Positions 36,064 through 45,999 are shown, counted from the first letter of the stretch. The stretch is 64,000 bases of DNA from Pseudoxanthomonas sp. CF385 (GCF_900104255.1 NZ_FNKZ01000001.1:1642001-1706000); one strand, 5' to 3'. Numbers and translations: made by a program. The notes: generated by a model not told the origin, from the letters alone.

Positions 36064-36148
36064 GGAGGCGGGGATCGGCAGGGGACGGGGCGGGGGAGTC
36101 TGACCGGCAGGTGGGCCGGCGGCAAGCATCCTCGTCCCACGGGGTGGT

Positions 36149-36177
36149 TTGACAGTTCAGGGTTTGATCCTTAACAT
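36149..36177 (+). promoter_or_regulatory. Promoter of yceD-rpmF-fab genes
   Basis: TTGACA (36149-36154) and TAACAT (36172-36177) are spaced by 17 bases. The predicted start is near 36184, only a few bases before the yceD ATG at 36188, so the leader is very short. Confidence 0.7.
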
Positions 36178-36187
36178 TCAGCGGCTT

Positions 36188-36694
36188 ATGTCCGCGAATA
36201 CGCCCGAGCTGCTGGATGCGTGGCGCATGGTCGCGAACCGGCGCAGCTTCGAAGGCCGCCTGCCGTTGTCCGCCATGACGCGCCTGCGAGGCCTTCTGGC
36301 CGATACCGAAGGCGAAGTGCGCTACACGGTGGAGTTCGACCACGATGCGTTGCGGGTCCCGTACCTGGAGCTGCAGATCGAGGCCGGCCTGCCGTTGGTG
36401 TGCCAGCGCAGCCTGCAGCGTTTCATGCTGCCGGTGACGCTGAAGCAACGGTTGGGTCTGGTACGCAGCGAAGAGGAAGAAGCCGCGCTGCCGCCCGACT
36501 ACGAAGCGCTGCTGGTGCCGGAAGACGGCATGCTGCGCCCCGCCGACCTGGTGGAGGACGAACTGGTCCTCGCCGTGCCGGTGGTGGCGGTGGACCCGGC
36601 GTCCGACGCGGTGGAACGCGAATGGGCGGCGGACGAAGAAGAGGTGGCGAAGGTCAGTCCGTTCGCGGCGCTGGCCTCGCTGAAGAAGAACTAG
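36188..36694 (+). CDS. yceD: DUF177 / YceD family protein
   Basis: 168 residues. The family occurs with rpmF throughout bacteria and has been linked to 23S rRNA/ribosome assembly. Motifs: [38 protein letters not shown] (the CQR pattern) and [17 protein letters not shown] 36188 is supported by the promoter directly ahead. rpmF follows after 67 bases. Confidence 0.9.
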   Translation: MSANTPELLDAWRMVANRRSFEGRLPLSAMTRLRGLLADTEGEVRYTVEFDHDALRVPYLELQIEAGLPLVCQRSLQRFMLPVTLKQRLGLVRSEEEEAALPPDYEALLVPEDGMLRPADLVEDELVLAVPVVAVDPASDAVEREWAADEEEVAKVSPFAALASLKKN

Positions 36695-36761
36695 CCGCTA
36701 CGGCGGTCTGGCAACACGAACCGCAAGGTTCACCAACAGATACGAGAGCTGGAGCAATCCC

Positions 36762-36956
36762 ATGGCTGTGCAGAAATCCCGCGTCACCCCGTCCCGTCGT
36801 GGCCAGCGTCGTTCGCACGACGCGCTGACCGCCAAGCAGCTGTCCACCGACCCGACCACGGGCGAGACGCACCTGCGCCACCACGTGACCGCCGACGGTT
36901 ACTACCGCGGCAAGAAGGTCATCGCCACCAAGACCTCGGCGGTCGAGGAAGATTGA
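36762..36956 (+). CDS. rpmF: 50S ribosomal protein L32
   Basis: 64 residues. The opening [20 protein letters not shown] and [14 protein letters not shown] are diagnostic for L32. This is a form without zinc-binding cysteines. It lies between yceD and fabH. plsX, which often follows rpmF, is not here; a GCGCGCCC/GGGCGCGC hairpin (36965-36990) occupies the gap before fabH. Confidence 0.97.
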   Translation: MAVQKSRVTPSRRGQRRSHDALTAKQLSTDPTTGETHLRHHVTADGYYRGKKVIATKTSAVEED

Positions 36957-36964
36957 TCCATGCA

Positions 36965-36990
36965 GCGCGCCCGCCGATGGCAGGGCGCGC
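36965..36990 (+). terminator. Hairpin between rpmF and fabH
   Basis: GCGCGCCC and GGGCGCGC form an 8-bp stem around a 10-base loop, followed by CTTCC. Without a T-run it is more likely an mRNA-stability or attenuation element than a full terminator. Confidence 0.35.
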
Positions 36991-37047
36991 CTTCCGCATG
37001 ATCGATGACAACCTGGGCCCGCTGGCGGGCCGGCAATGGGAGCGTGC

Positions 37048-38043
37048 ATGAGCGAGCCGGGCAACAAGGGGCGCATTTACGCGCGCATCGCCGGAACGGG
37101 CAGCTATTTGCCCGAGAAAGTGCTGACCAACGAAGACCTGTCGAAGTTGGTCGACACCAGCGATGAGTGGATCCAGTCCCGTACCGGCATCCGCGAACGC
37201 CACATCGCCGCCGAAGGCGAGACCGCGGGCGACCTGGGTTACCAGGCCGCCTTGCGCGCGCTCGAAGCCGCCGGCGTGGACGCTTCCGAGATCGACCTGA
37301 TCGTCGTCGGCACCACCACGCCCGACCTCATCTTCCCGTCCACCGCCTGCCTGATCCAGGCGCGCCTCGGCGCGACCGGCTGCGCCGCGATGGACGTCAA
37401 TGCCGCGTGCTCGGGCTTCATCTACGCGCTGAGCGTGGCGGAGAAGTTCATCCGCTGCGGCGACGCGAAGACCGCGCTGGTGATCGGCACCGAAACGCTG
37501 AGTCGCATCGTCGACTGGACCGAGCGCACCACCTGCGTGCTGTTCGGCGATGGCGCCGGCGCTGCCGTGCTCAAGGCTGACAGCGAAACCGGCATCCTCA
37601 GCACCCACCTGCATGCCGATGGCAGCAAGAAGGAACTGCTGTGGAATCCGGTCGGCGTGTCGGCCGGCTTCAACAAGGATGAGCCGAACAACGGCATCCG
37701 CATCCACATGAAGGGCAACGACGTCTTCAAGTACGCGGTGAAGGCGCTCGACAGCGTGGTCGACGAGACGCTCGACGCCAACGGCCTGGACAAGCACGAC
37801 CTGGACTGGCTGATCCCGCACCAAGCCAACCTGCGCATCATCGAAGCCACGGCCAAGCGCCTGGACATGTCGATGGACCAGGTCATCGTGACCGTCGACA
37901 AGCACGGCAACACCTCGTCCGGTTCGGTGCCGCTGGCGCTGGACACGGCCGTCCGTTCCGGTCGCGTCGAGCGCGGCCAGCTGTTGCTGCTGGAAGCGTT
38001 CGGCGGCGGCTTCACCTGGGGCTCCGTGCTGCTGCGCTACTGA
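37048..38043 (+). CDS. fabH: Beta-ketoacyl-ACP synthase III
   Basis: 331 residues. FabH starts fatty-acid synthesis by condensing an acyl-CoA with malonyl-ACP. The Cys-His-Asn triad is Cys121 ([11 protein letters not shown]), His258 (IPHQANLR) and Asn288 (HGNTSSGS). ATG 37048 (MSEPGNKG) has a GGGAG site ahead; an in-frame ATG at 37036 is the alternative. A strong terminator-like hairpin follows, so fabD onwards may be partly uncoupled. Confidence 0.96.
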   Translation: MSEPGNKGRIYARIAGTGSYLPEKVLTNEDLSKLVDTSDEWIQSRTGIRERHIAAEGETAGDLGYQAALRALEAAGVDASEIDLIVVGTTTPDLIFPSTACLIQARLGATGCAAMDVNAACSGFIYALSVAEKFIRCGDAKTALVIGTETLSRIVDWTERTTCVLFGDGAGAAVLKADSETGILSTHLHADGSKKELLWNPVGVSAGFNKDEPNNGIRIHMKGNDVFKYAVKALDSVVDETLDANGLDKHDLDWLIPHQANLRIIEATAKRLDMSMDQVIVTVDKHGNTSSGSVPLALDTAVRSGRVERGQLLLLEAFGGGFTWGSVLLRY

Positions 38044-38068
38044 GCCACGGCCGCACGCTTCCGCAAGA

Positions 38069-38105
38069 CGAAAGGCGACGCTGCACAGCGTCGCCTTTCG
38101 CGTTT
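38069..38105 (+). terminator. Terminator or attenuator between fabH and fabD
   Basis: CGAAAGGCGACGCTG and CAGCGTCGCCTTTCG are perfectly complementary 15-base arms around CA, followed by CGTTTC. It splits the fab cluster into two transcription segments. Confidence 0.75.
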
Positions 38106-38188
38106 CTGGCGATGCGTATTCCACGTGCGCGGCCTTCGTCGGCAGCATGCGGCGCGATGTCGCATCCGTGCGCGCATACGCCCCGGTA

Positions 38189-38218
38189 CAGACAATCCGG
38201 CGGGTTCGCCCGTATCAT
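38189..38218 (+). promoter_or_regulatory. Candidate internal promoter of fabD
   Basis: CAGACA (38189-38194) and TATCAT (38213-38218), spacer 18, lie between the fabH terminator and the fabD start at 38250. Confidence 0.4.
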
Positions 38219-38249
38219 CGCCGCCTGATTTTTCGCGCAGGGTATCCGA

Positions 38250-39194
38250 GTGGCCTCCACGCAACTCGCTTTCGTCTTCCCGGGCCAGGGCTCGCAGTCG
38301 CTCGGCATGCTGGCCGAACTCTCCGAGCTGCACCCGATCGTGCGCGAGACGTTCGCCGAAGCCTCCGAAGGCGCCGGCGTGGACCTGTGGGCGTTGTCGC
38401 AGGGCGGCCCCGAGGAAATGCTCAACCGTACCGAGTACACGCAGCCGACGTTGCTGGCCGGCGGCATCGCCGTGTGGCGCGCCTGGCAGCAGCAGGGCGG
38501 TGCGCAGCCGGCGCAGTTCGCCGGCCACAGCCTGGGCGAATACACGGCGCTGGTCGCTGCCGGCGCGCTTTCGCTGAAGGACGGTGCCCACCTGGTGCGC
38601 CTGCGTGGCCAGCTGATGCAGGATGCGGCGCCGGCCGGCGTCGGTGCGATGGCCGCGGTGCTGGGCGCCGAAGATGCGCTGGTCGCCGAAGTCTGCACGC
38701 TCGCGTCCGACAGCAAGGTCGTCGTGCCGGCGAATTACAACTCGCCCGGCCAGATCGTGATCGGCGGCGACAGCGATGCGGTCGAGCGCGCCATCGCGCT
38801 GCTCACCGAGCGCGGTATCCGCAAGGTCGTGAAGCTGGCCGTCAGCGTTCCCTCGCACACGCCGCTGATGCGCGAAGCCGCCAACCGCCTGGCCGAAGTG
38901 ATGGCGGGCCTGTCCTGGCACGTGCCTTCGTTGCCGGTGGTGCAGAACGTCGATGCGAAGGCGCATGACGGCGTGGATGCGATCCGCGACGCGCTGGTGC
39001 GCCAGCTGTACCTGCCGGTGCGCTGGACAGAATGCGTGCAGGTGCTGGCAGCGGGCGGCGCCACGCGCATCGCCGAGTGCGGCCCGGGCAAGGTGCTCGC
39101 CGGCCTGGTCAAGCGCATCGACAAGGGCCTGGATGCGCGCGCCATCGGTGGCGTCGGCGACTTCCAGGCCGCCTTGGCCGACTGGCACGCCTGA
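38250..39194 (+). CDS. fabD: Malonyl-CoA:ACP transacylase
   Basis: 314 residues. FabD loads malonyl groups onto ACP. FVFPGQGSQSLGM at the N-terminus, the active serine Ser94 in AGHSLGEYTA and the histidine in VPSHTPLM are intact. The start codon is GTG at 38250. fabG follows after 69 bases. Confidence 0.96.
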   Translation: MASTQLAFVFPGQGSQSLGMLAELSELHPIVRETFAEASEGAGVDLWALSQGGPEEMLNRTEYTQPTLLAGGIAVWRAWQQQGGAQPAQFAGHSLGEYTALVAAGALSLKDGAHLVRLRGQLMQDAAPAGVGAMAAVLGAEDALVAEVCTLASDSKVVVPANYNSPGQIVIGGDSDAVERAIALLTERGIRKVVKLAVSVPSHTPLMREAANRLAEVMAGLSWHVPSLPVVQNVDAKAHDGVDAIRDALVRQLYLPVRWTECVQVLAAGGATRIAECGPGKVLAGLVKRIDKGLDARAIGGVGDFQAALADWHA

Positions 39195-39263
39195 TACGCC
39201 TCTGTCGCCGTTCCCTTATCCTGTCCGCCGCGATCGCGCGGACCCGTCCCGAGGACATCCATC

Positions 39264-40007
39264 ATGAGCAAGCCCCTGCAGGGTGAAATCGCGCTGGTCA
39301 CCGGCGCCAGCCGCGGCATCGGCGCCGCCATCGCGGACGCGCTCGCGGCGCAGGGCGCGACCGTCATCGGTACCGCGACCAGCGCATCGGGCGCGCAGGC
39401 CATCGGCGAGCGTCTCGCGGGCGCAGGCGGCCACGGCCGCGAGCTCAACGTGACCGACGCGGGCGCCGTGGACGCGCTGGTGGACGCGATCACCAAGGAA
39501 TTCGGCGGCATCTCGATCCTCGTCAACAATGCCGGCATCACCCGCGACAACCTGCTGATGCGGATGAAGGATGAGGACTGGCAAGCCATCCTCGACACCA
39601 ACCTGACCAGCGTCTACCGCACGTCCAAGGCGGTGATGCGCGGCATGATGAAGGCGCGCAAGGGGCGCATCATCAACATCGCCTCGGTGATCGGCGTGAC
39701 CGGCAACGCGGGCCAGGCGAATTACGCCGCGGCCAAGGCCGGCATCATCGCGTTCTCCAAGTCGCTGGCGAAGGAAATCGGCAGCCGTGGCGTCACCGTG
39801 AACGTGGTCGCGCCGGGCTTCATCGCCACCGACATGACCAAGGACCTGCCGGAAGAAACCAAGAAGGCGCTCGGCGAGCAGATCGCCCTGGGCCGCCTGG
39901 GCGAACCGGCCGATATCGCCAACGCGGTGGCGTTCCTGGCCGGCCCTTCGGCCAGCTACATCACCGGCGAAACCCTGCACGTCAACGGCGGCATGTACAT
40001 GCCGTAG
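39264..40007 (+). CDS. fabG: 3-oxoacyl-ACP reductase
   Basis: 247 residues. An NADPH-dependent short-chain dehydrogenase that reduces beta-ketoacyl-ACP. Cofactor motif TGASRGIG (13-20), NNAG (88-91) and the catalytic Ser141, Tyr154 and Lys158 (YAAAK) are present; the C-terminus GETLHVNGGMYMP is FabG-specific. Confidence 0.97.
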   Translation: MSKPLQGEIALVTGASRGIGAAIADALAAQGATVIGTATSASGAQAIGERLAGAGGHGRELNVTDAGAVDALVDAITKEFGGISILVNNAGITRDNLLMRMKDEDWQAILDTNLTSVYRTSKAVMRGMMKARKGRIINIASVIGVTGNAGQANYAAAKAGIIAFSKSLAKEIGSRGVTVNVVAPGFIATDMTKDLPEETKKALGEQIALGRLGEPADIANAVAFLAGPSASYITGETLHVNGGMYMP

Positions 40008-40154
40008 CAAAAAATAGCTGTAAGTGATTGATTCGGTGGCGGTTGCAGCAAGCTGCCCCACGCCCCCGGTTTCCACTACACTATCCCCCGGTTTGCCCTC
40101 GCGCAGCGTCGGCAGAGTCCAACAAGTCACCCAATCTCCGTCTGGAGCGAATCC

Positions 40155-40394
40155 ATGAGCAGCATCGAAGAACGCGTCAAGAAAATCGTCGTCGAACAAC
40201 TCGGCGTGAAGGAAGAAGAAGTCACCAATAGCGCATCGTTCGTCGATGACCTGGGCGCCGACTCGCTGGACACCGTTGAACTGGTGATGGCGCTGGAAGA
40301 AGAGTTCGAGTGCGAGATTCCCGACGAGGAAGCCGAGAAGATCACTTCGGTGCAGCAGGCCATCGACTACGTCAAGGCGCACGTCAAGGCGTAA
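40155..40394 (+). CDS. acpP: Acyl carrier protein
   Basis: 79 residues, very acidic. The phosphopantetheine attachment site is Ser37 in [15 protein letters not shown]. It carries the growing acyl chain for the other Fab enzymes. A TACACT box at 40077-40082 in the 147-base gap after fabG may be a separate promoter, as expected for this abundant protein, though no good -35 is seen. Confidence 0.98.
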   Translation: MSSIEERVKKIVVEQLGVKEEEVTNSASFVDDLGADSLDTVELVMALEEEFECEIPDEEAEKITSVQQAIDYVKAHVKA

Positions 40395-40419
40395 GTCCCG
40401 CGTTTGCAGTAAACCGTGT

Positions 40420-40441
40420 CGGGGCCGCGAATGCGGCCCCG
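40420..40441 (+). other. Strong hairpin between acpP and fabF
   Basis: CGGGGCCGC and GCGGCCCCG pair around GAAT with no T-run. It may set the acpP to fabF mRNA ratio by protecting the acpP 3' end or by partial termination. Confidence 0.55.
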
Positions 40442-40504
40442 CGCGTATCCGGCCCCCATGCGCCTGCGTAGGGCGCGGCCGCCAAGATTCATGAGGAATC
40501 CGAT

Positions 40505-41746
40505 ATGAGCCAGCGTCGTCGCGTCGTCATCACCGGCATGGGCCTGGTGTCCCCCCTGGGCAATGACATGGCCACCAGCTGGGACGGCATCGTCAACGGG
40601 CGCTCGGGCCTGGGCCCGATCACCAGCTTCGACACCGAGGGCTACACCACGAAGATCGCGGGCGAGATCCGCGGATTCGATCCCACGGCCTTCGTTTCGC
40701 CGAAGGACGTGAAGAAGATGGACTCGTTCATCCACTACGGGCTGGCCGCATCGCTGATGGCGATGGAGGATGCCGGCCTGGAAGTGACCGAGGCCAATGC
40801 CGAGCGCATCGGCGCGATCATCGGCGCGGGCATCGGCGGCATCCTCGGCATCGAGGAAACCGCGGTGAAGCTGCACGAAGGCGGCCCGCGCAAGATTTCC
40901 CCGTTCTACATTCCCAGCACCATCATCAACATGCTGCCGGGCCATCTGAGCATCATGAAGGGGCTGAAGGGTCCGGGCTATTCGGCGGTCTCCGCCTGCG
41001 CCACCTCGAACCACTCGATCGGCATCGCCATGCGCACCATCCAGTACGGCGACGCCGACGTGATGGTCGCCGGCGGTGCCGAGCGCGGCTCGTCGCCGAC
41101 GTCGGTGGGCGGCTTCTGCGCGATGAAGGCCATGTCCACCCGCAACGACGACCCGGCCCGGGCCTCGCGGCCGTGGGACAAGGACCGCGACGGCTTCGTG
41201 CTGGGCGACGGTGCCGGCATCCTGGTGCTGGAGGAATACGAACACGCCAAGGCACGTGGCGCGCGCATCTACTGCGAGCTGGCGGGTTTCGGCGCGTCCC
41301 AGGACGCGTACCACATGACCGCTCCGAGCGAGAACGGCGAGGGTCCGTCGCGCTGCATGCTGTCCGCGCTGAAGGACGCGGGGCTGAACGCCGACCAGGT
41401 CGAGTACCTCAACGCGCACGGCACGTCCACGCCGCTGGGCGATCTGGCCGAAACGCTGGCGATGAAGCGCGCGCTGGGCGATCACGCGTACAAGATCATG
41501 GTCAGCTCGACCAAGTCGATGACCGGGCACCTGCTGGGTGCGGCGGGCGGTGCGGAAGCCATCTTCTCCGTGCTGGCCATCCACCACGGGATCATCCCGC
41601 CGACCATCAACCTGGACGAGCCGGGCGAAGGCTGCGATCTCGACTACGTGCCGCACACGGCGCGGGAGAAGAAGATCGACGTCGCCGTGTCGAACGGCTT
41701 CGGTTTCGGCGGTACCAACGGGACGCTGGTGTTCAAGCGGATCTGA
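40505..41746 (+). CDS. fabF: Beta-ketoacyl-ACP synthase II
   Basis: 413 residues. FabF elongates acyl-ACP. The Cys-His-His triad is Cys165 (SACATSNHSIG), His305 (NAHGTSTPLGD) and His342 (KSMTGHLLGAAG). FGFGGTNGTLVF near the C-terminus is the usual thiolase-fold loop. It follows acpP in the common gene order. Confidence 0.97.
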   Translation: MSQRRRVVITGMGLVSPLGNDMATSWDGIVNGRSGLGPITSFDTEGYTTKIAGEIRGFDPTAFVSPKDVKKMDSFIHYGLAASLMAMEDAGLEVTEANAERIGAIIGAGIGGILGIEETAVKLHEGGPRKISPFYIPSTIINMLPGHLSIMKGLKGPGYSAVSACATSNHSIGIAMRTIQYGDADVMVAGGAERGSSPTSVGGFCAMKAMSTRNDDPARASRPWDKDRDGFVLGDGAGILVLEEYEHAKARGARIYCELAGFGASQDAYHMTAPSENGEGPSRCMLSALKDAGLNADQVEYLNAHGTSTPLGDLAETLAMKRALGDHAYKIMVSSTKSMTGHLLGAAGGAEAIFSVLAIHHGIIPPTINLDEPGEGCDLDYVPHTAREKKIDVAVSNGFGFGGTNGTLVFKRI

Positions 41747-41827
41747 AGCACGGCGCCCACGTTGCATGAGGAGCGGCGGTACCCTTGCGGTCCGCCGTTC
41801 CTGTTTTCCACCCCCGCATCCCGCTCC

Positions 41828-43189
41828 ATGATCGAAACCCGCGCGCTTCCCACCGCTACCGACCTGCTGGCCCTGCATCGCCAGGACCCGCTGCGCTATC
41901 CCGTCCTGCTGGAATCGGTCGCTTCCGGCACCGCGCAGGGGCGGTGGGATTTCCTGTTGGTGGCCGACGGCACCGGGCTGCGCCTGGGCAGCGATGGCGT
42001 CACGCGGGACCTGCTGGGCCGGGCCGAGGCCGGCGATTTCCTCGCCGCGCTCGACCGCCAATGGCAGGCGCAGCGCACGCCGCGCGAGGAGCCGCGCTGG
42101 CCGTTCCGCGGGGGCTGGGCGTTGCTGCTGGCTTACGAACTGGCGCAGCAGGTCGAACCGGTCCTGCTGCTGCCGCAGGCCCCCGATACGCAACCCGTCG
42201 CGCTCGCCCTGCGCTGTCCCGCCGCGGTGCTGCGTGATCGCAGCACCGGCGACTGCGTGGTGGTGGCCGAAGCGGGGCAGGGCAATCTGATCGCGCGCAC
42301 GGTGGCCGACGTGATGGCAGCGACGCAACAACCGGACCTGCCCGCGTGGCAGCCGCCGGCCCGGATCGACGAAGACGCACCCGCCGCCTTCACCGACGGC
42401 GTGCAGCGCATCCTCGACTACCTGCGCGCGGGCGACATCTTCCAGGTCAACCTGTCGCGCGCCTGGCACGCGCGCTTCGACGCGCCGCTGGATCCGGCGG
42501 CGCTGTACGCGCGCCTGCGCACCGCGAATCCGGCCCCGTTCGCCGGCCTGTTCGCCACCCCGGACTGGACGGTGGTCAGTTCCTCGCCGGAGCGCCTGGT
42601 GTCGGTGCGCGGCGATGTGGTCGAGACCCGGCCCATCGCCGGCACGCGACCGCGTTTCGAAGGCGACGACGATGCCGCGCGCATCCGCGAACTCGTCGGC
42701 CATCCGAAGGAGCGCGCCGAGCACGTGATGCTGATCGACCTGGAGCGCAACGACCTGGGCCGCGTCTGCATGCCCGGCAGCGTGCAGGTGGACGAGCTGA
42801 TGACCGTGGAAAGCTATGCGCACGTGCATCACATCGTCAGCAACGTGCGCGGCCACCTGCGCGACGACGCCACGCCCGGCGACGTGATCCGCGCGACCTT
42901 TCCCGGCGGCACCATCACCGGCTGCCCGAAGGTGCGGTGCATGCAGATCATCGCCGAACTCGAACAGGTGCCCCGTGGCGCTTACACCGGGGCATTCGGC
43001 TGGCTCAACCGCGACGGCGACCTCGACCTGAACATCCTGATCCGCAGCGCCGAGATCGTCGCCGACGGCGCCGGCAGCGTGGCGCGCTTCCGCACCGGGG
43101 CGGGCATCGTCGCCGACTCGGACCCGGACAAGGAGCTCGACGAGACCCGCGCGAAGGCCCGGGGCGTGCTGAAAGCGCTGGAAGGCTGA
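41828..43189 (+). CDS. pabB: Aminodeoxychorismate synthase component I
   Basis: 453 residues. PabB aminates chorismate to 4-amino-4-deoxychorismate for folate synthesis, using ammonia from PabA. The chorismate-binding domain shows IFQVNLSRAW, SSSPERLVS, TRPIAGTRPR, HVMLIDLERNDLGRV and GGTITGCPKVR. ATG 41828 is chosen; the open frame from 41762 adds no family sequence. In E. coli this slot holds pabC, so a folate gene is kept in place but with the other enzyme. Confidence 0.9.
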   Translation: MIETRALPTATDLLALHRQDPLRYPVLLESVASGTAQGRWDFLLVADGTGLRLGSDGVTRDLLGRAEAGDFLAALDRQWQAQRTPREEPRWPFRGGWALLLAYELAQQVEPVLLLPQAPDTQPVALALRCPAAVLRDRSTGDCVVVAEAGQGNLIARTVADVMAATQQPDLPAWQPPARIDEDAPAAFTDGVQRILDYLRAGDIFQVNLSRAWHARFDAPLDPAALYARLRTANPAPFAGLFATPDWTVVSSSPERLVSVRGDVVETRPIAGTRPRFEGDDDAARIRELVGHPKERAEHVMLIDLERNDLGRVCMPGSVQVDELMTVESYAHVHHIVSNVRGHLRDDATPGDVIRATFPGGTITGCPKVRCMQIIAELEQVPRGAYTGAFGWLNRDGDLDLNILIRSAEIVADGAGSVARFRTGAGIVADSDPDKELDETRAKARGVLKALEG

Positions 43190-43279
43190 GCCCGTCCGGG
43201 TCTCCCACGGTCGCGACCGTGGCCGGCTGAGACGGCGACCGGGTATCCTGCACGGCCTGTTCCCATCGCCGAGGATCGC

Positions 43280-44344
43280 GTGGCGTCAGCTCTCAAGCGC
43301 GGTTGCCGCTTCATCGTCATCCTGTTCTTCCTGCTGCTGGCCCTGGCGGTCGGCGCCGGCGTATGGCTGTGGCAGGGGCATCGCGGCTTCGCCGACAGCC
43401 CCATCGGCGGTCCGCCGGAAGCGACGGTCGAGGTCGCCAGTGGCGACGCGTTCCCCACCGTGCTGCGTAAGCTGCGTGAGCATGGGGTGACGATGGGGTC
43501 CGACCTGCAGTGGCGCCTGCTCGCACGCGAGACCAACACGGCCAGCCAGTTGAAGGTGGGCGAGTACGCACTCGAGCCCACGCTGACCCCGCGCGAACTG
43601 CTGCAGCGCATGCGTGAAGGGCGCACGCTGCAGTACCGCGTCACCCTGGTGGAAGGCTGGAACATCCGCCAGCTGCGCGCCGCGCTGCGCAACGCGACAC
43701 CGCTGCAGCAGAAGACCGCGCAGATGAGCGATGCGGAACTGATGGCGGCGCTCGGCCATGCTGGCCAGCACCCCGAGGGGCGCTTCCTGCCCGAGACCTA
43801 TGTCTACACCCGCAGCGAGTCCGACCTGGACGTGCTCAAGCGCGCGTACGCCGCGATGGAGAAAGCACTGGCGGCAGCCTGGGACGGCCGCGCGCAGCAC
43901 ATTCCCCTGCAGTCGGCCGAAGAGGCGCTGATCCTGGCATCGATCATCGAGAAGGAAACCGGCATCGCCGAGGAGCGTCCCGCCATCGCCGGCGTGTTCG
44001 CGCGCCGCCTGAAGATCGGCATGCCGCTGCAGACCGACCCCACCGTCATCTACGGCATCGGCAGCAGCTACGACGGCAACATCCGCCGCCGCGACCTGAC
44101 CACGGACACGCCTTACAACACCTACACCCGCAAGGGCCTGACCCCCACGCCGATCGCGATGCCCGGTGCCGATGCGCTGCGCGCCGCGGTGAACCCGGCC
44201 GATGGCAACGCGCTGTACTTCGTCGCGGTCGGCGACGGCAGCGGACGGCACCTCTTCTCGGCCACGCTGGCCGAGCACAACGCCGCCGTCGCGCGCTATC
44301 TGGTGACGCGCCGCGAGACGCTGCGCAAGGCGGAAGCGCCATGA
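43280..44344 (+). CDS. mltG: Endolytic murein transglycosylase MltG
   Basis: 354 residues. MltG cuts nascent peptidoglycan and terminates strand growth at the inner membrane. One membrane anchor (about residues 10-31), a LysM-like region, and the YceG domain with catalytic Glu224 in LASIIEKETGIAEERP are present, then QTDPTVIYG and YNTYTRKGLTPTPI. The start is GTG 43280. The stop overlaps the tmk ATG by four bases. Confidence 0.95.
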   Translation: MASALKRGCRFIVILFFLLLALAVGAGVWLWQGHRGFADSPIGGPPEATVEVASGDAFPTVLRKLREHGVTMGSDLQWRLLARETNTASQLKVGEYALEPTLTPRELLQRMREGRTLQYRVTLVEGWNIRQLRAALRNATPLQQKTAQMSDAELMAALGHAGQHPEGRFLPETYVYTRSESDLDVLKRAYAAMEKALAAAWDGRAQHIPLQSAEEALILASIIEKETGIAEERPAIAGVFARRLKIGMPLQTDPTVIYGIGSSYDGNIRRRDLTTDTPYNTYTRKGLTPTPIAMPGADALRAAVNPADGNALYFVAVGDGSGRHLFSATLAEHNAAVARYLVTRRETLRKAEAP

Positions 44345-45003
44345 CCGAAGCGCTCCTCTCGCAGCCGCGCCTGATCACCCTGGAAGGTGGCGAGGGCGCC
44401 GGCAAGACCAGCGCCATCGTCGCCATCCGCGACCGCCTGCTGGCCGAGGGCCACGAGGTGGTGCTGACCCGCGAACCCGGCGGCACACCGCTGGCCGAGC
44501 GCATCCGCGAGCTGCTGCTGGATCCGCGGGACGAAGCGCTGGCGCCGGAAACCGAACTGCTGCTGATGTTCGCCTCGCGCGCGCAGCACGTGCGCGAGGT
44601 GGTGCGTCCGGCGCTGCGTCGCGGCGCCTTCGTCGTCAGCGACCGTTTCACCGACTCCAGCTACGCCTATCAGGGCGCGGGCCGCGGCCTGGACCCCGAG
44701 TGGATCGCCGCGCTGGAGCGCCGCGCGGTCGGGGTGAAGCCGGGCCTGACCCTGCTGCTCGACCTCGACGTGCGCGAAGGCCGTGCGCGCACCGCCGGCC
44801 GCGATCTGTGGCCGGACCGGATCGAAAGCGAGCAGGACGACTTCTTCGAACGCGTGCGCGCCGGATTCCGCGCGCGCGCGGCCGGCGAGCCACAGCGTTT
44901 CCGCGTGATCGACGCCGGCCAGCCGCCCGCTGGCGTGGCGGCATCGGTCGACACCGCGATCACCGCCTACCTGCGCACGCTGACCGACAGCGACCTGGCA
45001 TGA
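44341..45003 (+). CDS. tmk: Thymidylate kinase
   Basis: 220 residues. It phosphorylates dTMP to dTDP. P-loop GGEGAGKTSAI, the TREPGGTPLAE segment, DRFTDSSYAYQGAGRGLD and the LID RTAGRDLWPDRIE are present. It is coupled by four-base overlaps to mltG in front and holB behind. Confidence 0.97.
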   Translation: MTEALLSQPRLITLEGGEGAGKTSAIVAIRDRLLAEGHEVVLTREPGGTPLAERIRELLLDPRDEALAPETELLLMFASRAQHVREVVRPALRRGAFVVSDRFTDSSYAYQGAGRGLDPEWIAALERRAVGVKPGLTLLLDLDVREGRARTAGRDLWPDRIESEQDDFFERVRAGFRARAAGEPQRFRVIDAGQPPAGVAASVDTAITAYLRTLTDSDLA

Positions 45004-45977
45004 GCGCCGCGTTCTCGCCCTGGCAACAACGCGCTTACGACCATGCGGTCGCGGCGCTGGAGGCCGGCCGCCTCGGCCACGGACTGCTCGTCTGCGGGCC
45101 GGCCGGGCTCGGCAAGCGTGCGGTGGTCGATCGCCTGGCGCGGCGCGTCCTGGCTCAGCAGCGCGATGCGCAGGGCGAGCCCGCACCCAACGACCGCAGC
45201 GCGCACCTGATCGACGCTGGCACGCATCCGGACCTGCAGGTGGTGACGTTCGCGCCCACCAAGGACGGCAGCAAGCTGCGCACCGAGATCGTCATCGACC
45301 AGGTCCGCGAGATCTCGCAGAAGCTGGCGCTGACGCCGCAGTACGGGCGGGCGCAGGTGGCGATCCTCGATCCCGCCGACGCGATCAACCGTGCTGCCTG
45401 CAATGCGCTGCTGAAGACGTTGGAGGAACCCTCACCGGGCCGCTACCTGTGGCTGGTCAGCGCGCAACCCGCGCGGCTGCCGGCGACGATCCGCAGCCGT
45501 TGCCAGCGCATCGAATTCCGCCTGCCGCCGCGCGACGAAGCGCTCGTCTGGCTGAAGGCCCAGGGTCATGCGGCGGCCGATGCCGAGCGTGCGCTGGACG
45601 CCGCCCGCGGCCATCCGGGCCTGGCCGACGACTGGCTGCGCAACGACGGCCTCGCATTGCGCCAGGCCGTCGCACGCGATCTGGCGCGGCTGGAGCAGGG
45701 TGAAATCGGCGTGGTGGAAACCGCGCAGCGCTGGGCCAACGACGACCTCGCCGACGCGCGCCTGCGCCATGCCGCCGACCTGGCGCTGGAGCAGGCGGGC
45801 CGCACCGGCTTGACCGATCCGGCCCGATTGACCAAGCTGGCCACGTGGTTCGACGCCGCCAACCGCACCCGCGACCTGTTGCGGACCACGGTGCGCGGCG
45901 ACTTGGCCATGGTGGAACTGTTGCTGGCCTGGGCCGGCAACGACCGCGGGCGCGCTGTCGGCGCGCGGCGCGGCTGA
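45000..45977 (+). CDS. holB: DNA polymerase III delta-prime subunit
   Basis: 325 residues. Delta-prime is the stator of the clamp loader. It has a P-loop-like GPAGLGKRAVV, an [27 protein letters not shown] region typical of DnaX/HolB relatives (seen as [11 protein letters not shown]), and SRCQRIEFRLP. The start ATG 45000 overlaps the tmk stop; the longer open frame upstream is out of context. Confidence 0.94.
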   Translation: MSAAFSPWQQRAYDHAVAALEAGRLGHGLLVCGPAGLGKRAVVDRLARRVLAQQRDAQGEPAPNDRSAHLIDAGTHPDLQVVTFAPTKDGSKLRTEIVIDQVREISQKLALTPQYGRAQVAILDPADAINRAACNALLKTLEEPSPGRYLWLVSAQPARLPATIRSRCQRIEFRLPPRDEALVWLKAQGHAAADAERALDAARGHPGLADDWLRNDGLALRQAVARDLARLEQGEIGVVETAQRWANDDLADARLRHAADLALEQAGRTGLTDPARLTKLATWFDAANRTRDLLRTTVRGDLAMVELLLAWAGNDRGRAVGARRG

Positions 45978-45999
45978 CCGACACGCACGGAGACGGGGA

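Noticed and set aside
40367..42856. 829-codon minus-strand open frame across fabF and pabB
   Set aside because: Covers two genes whose catalytic residues are intact; a codon-bias shadow.
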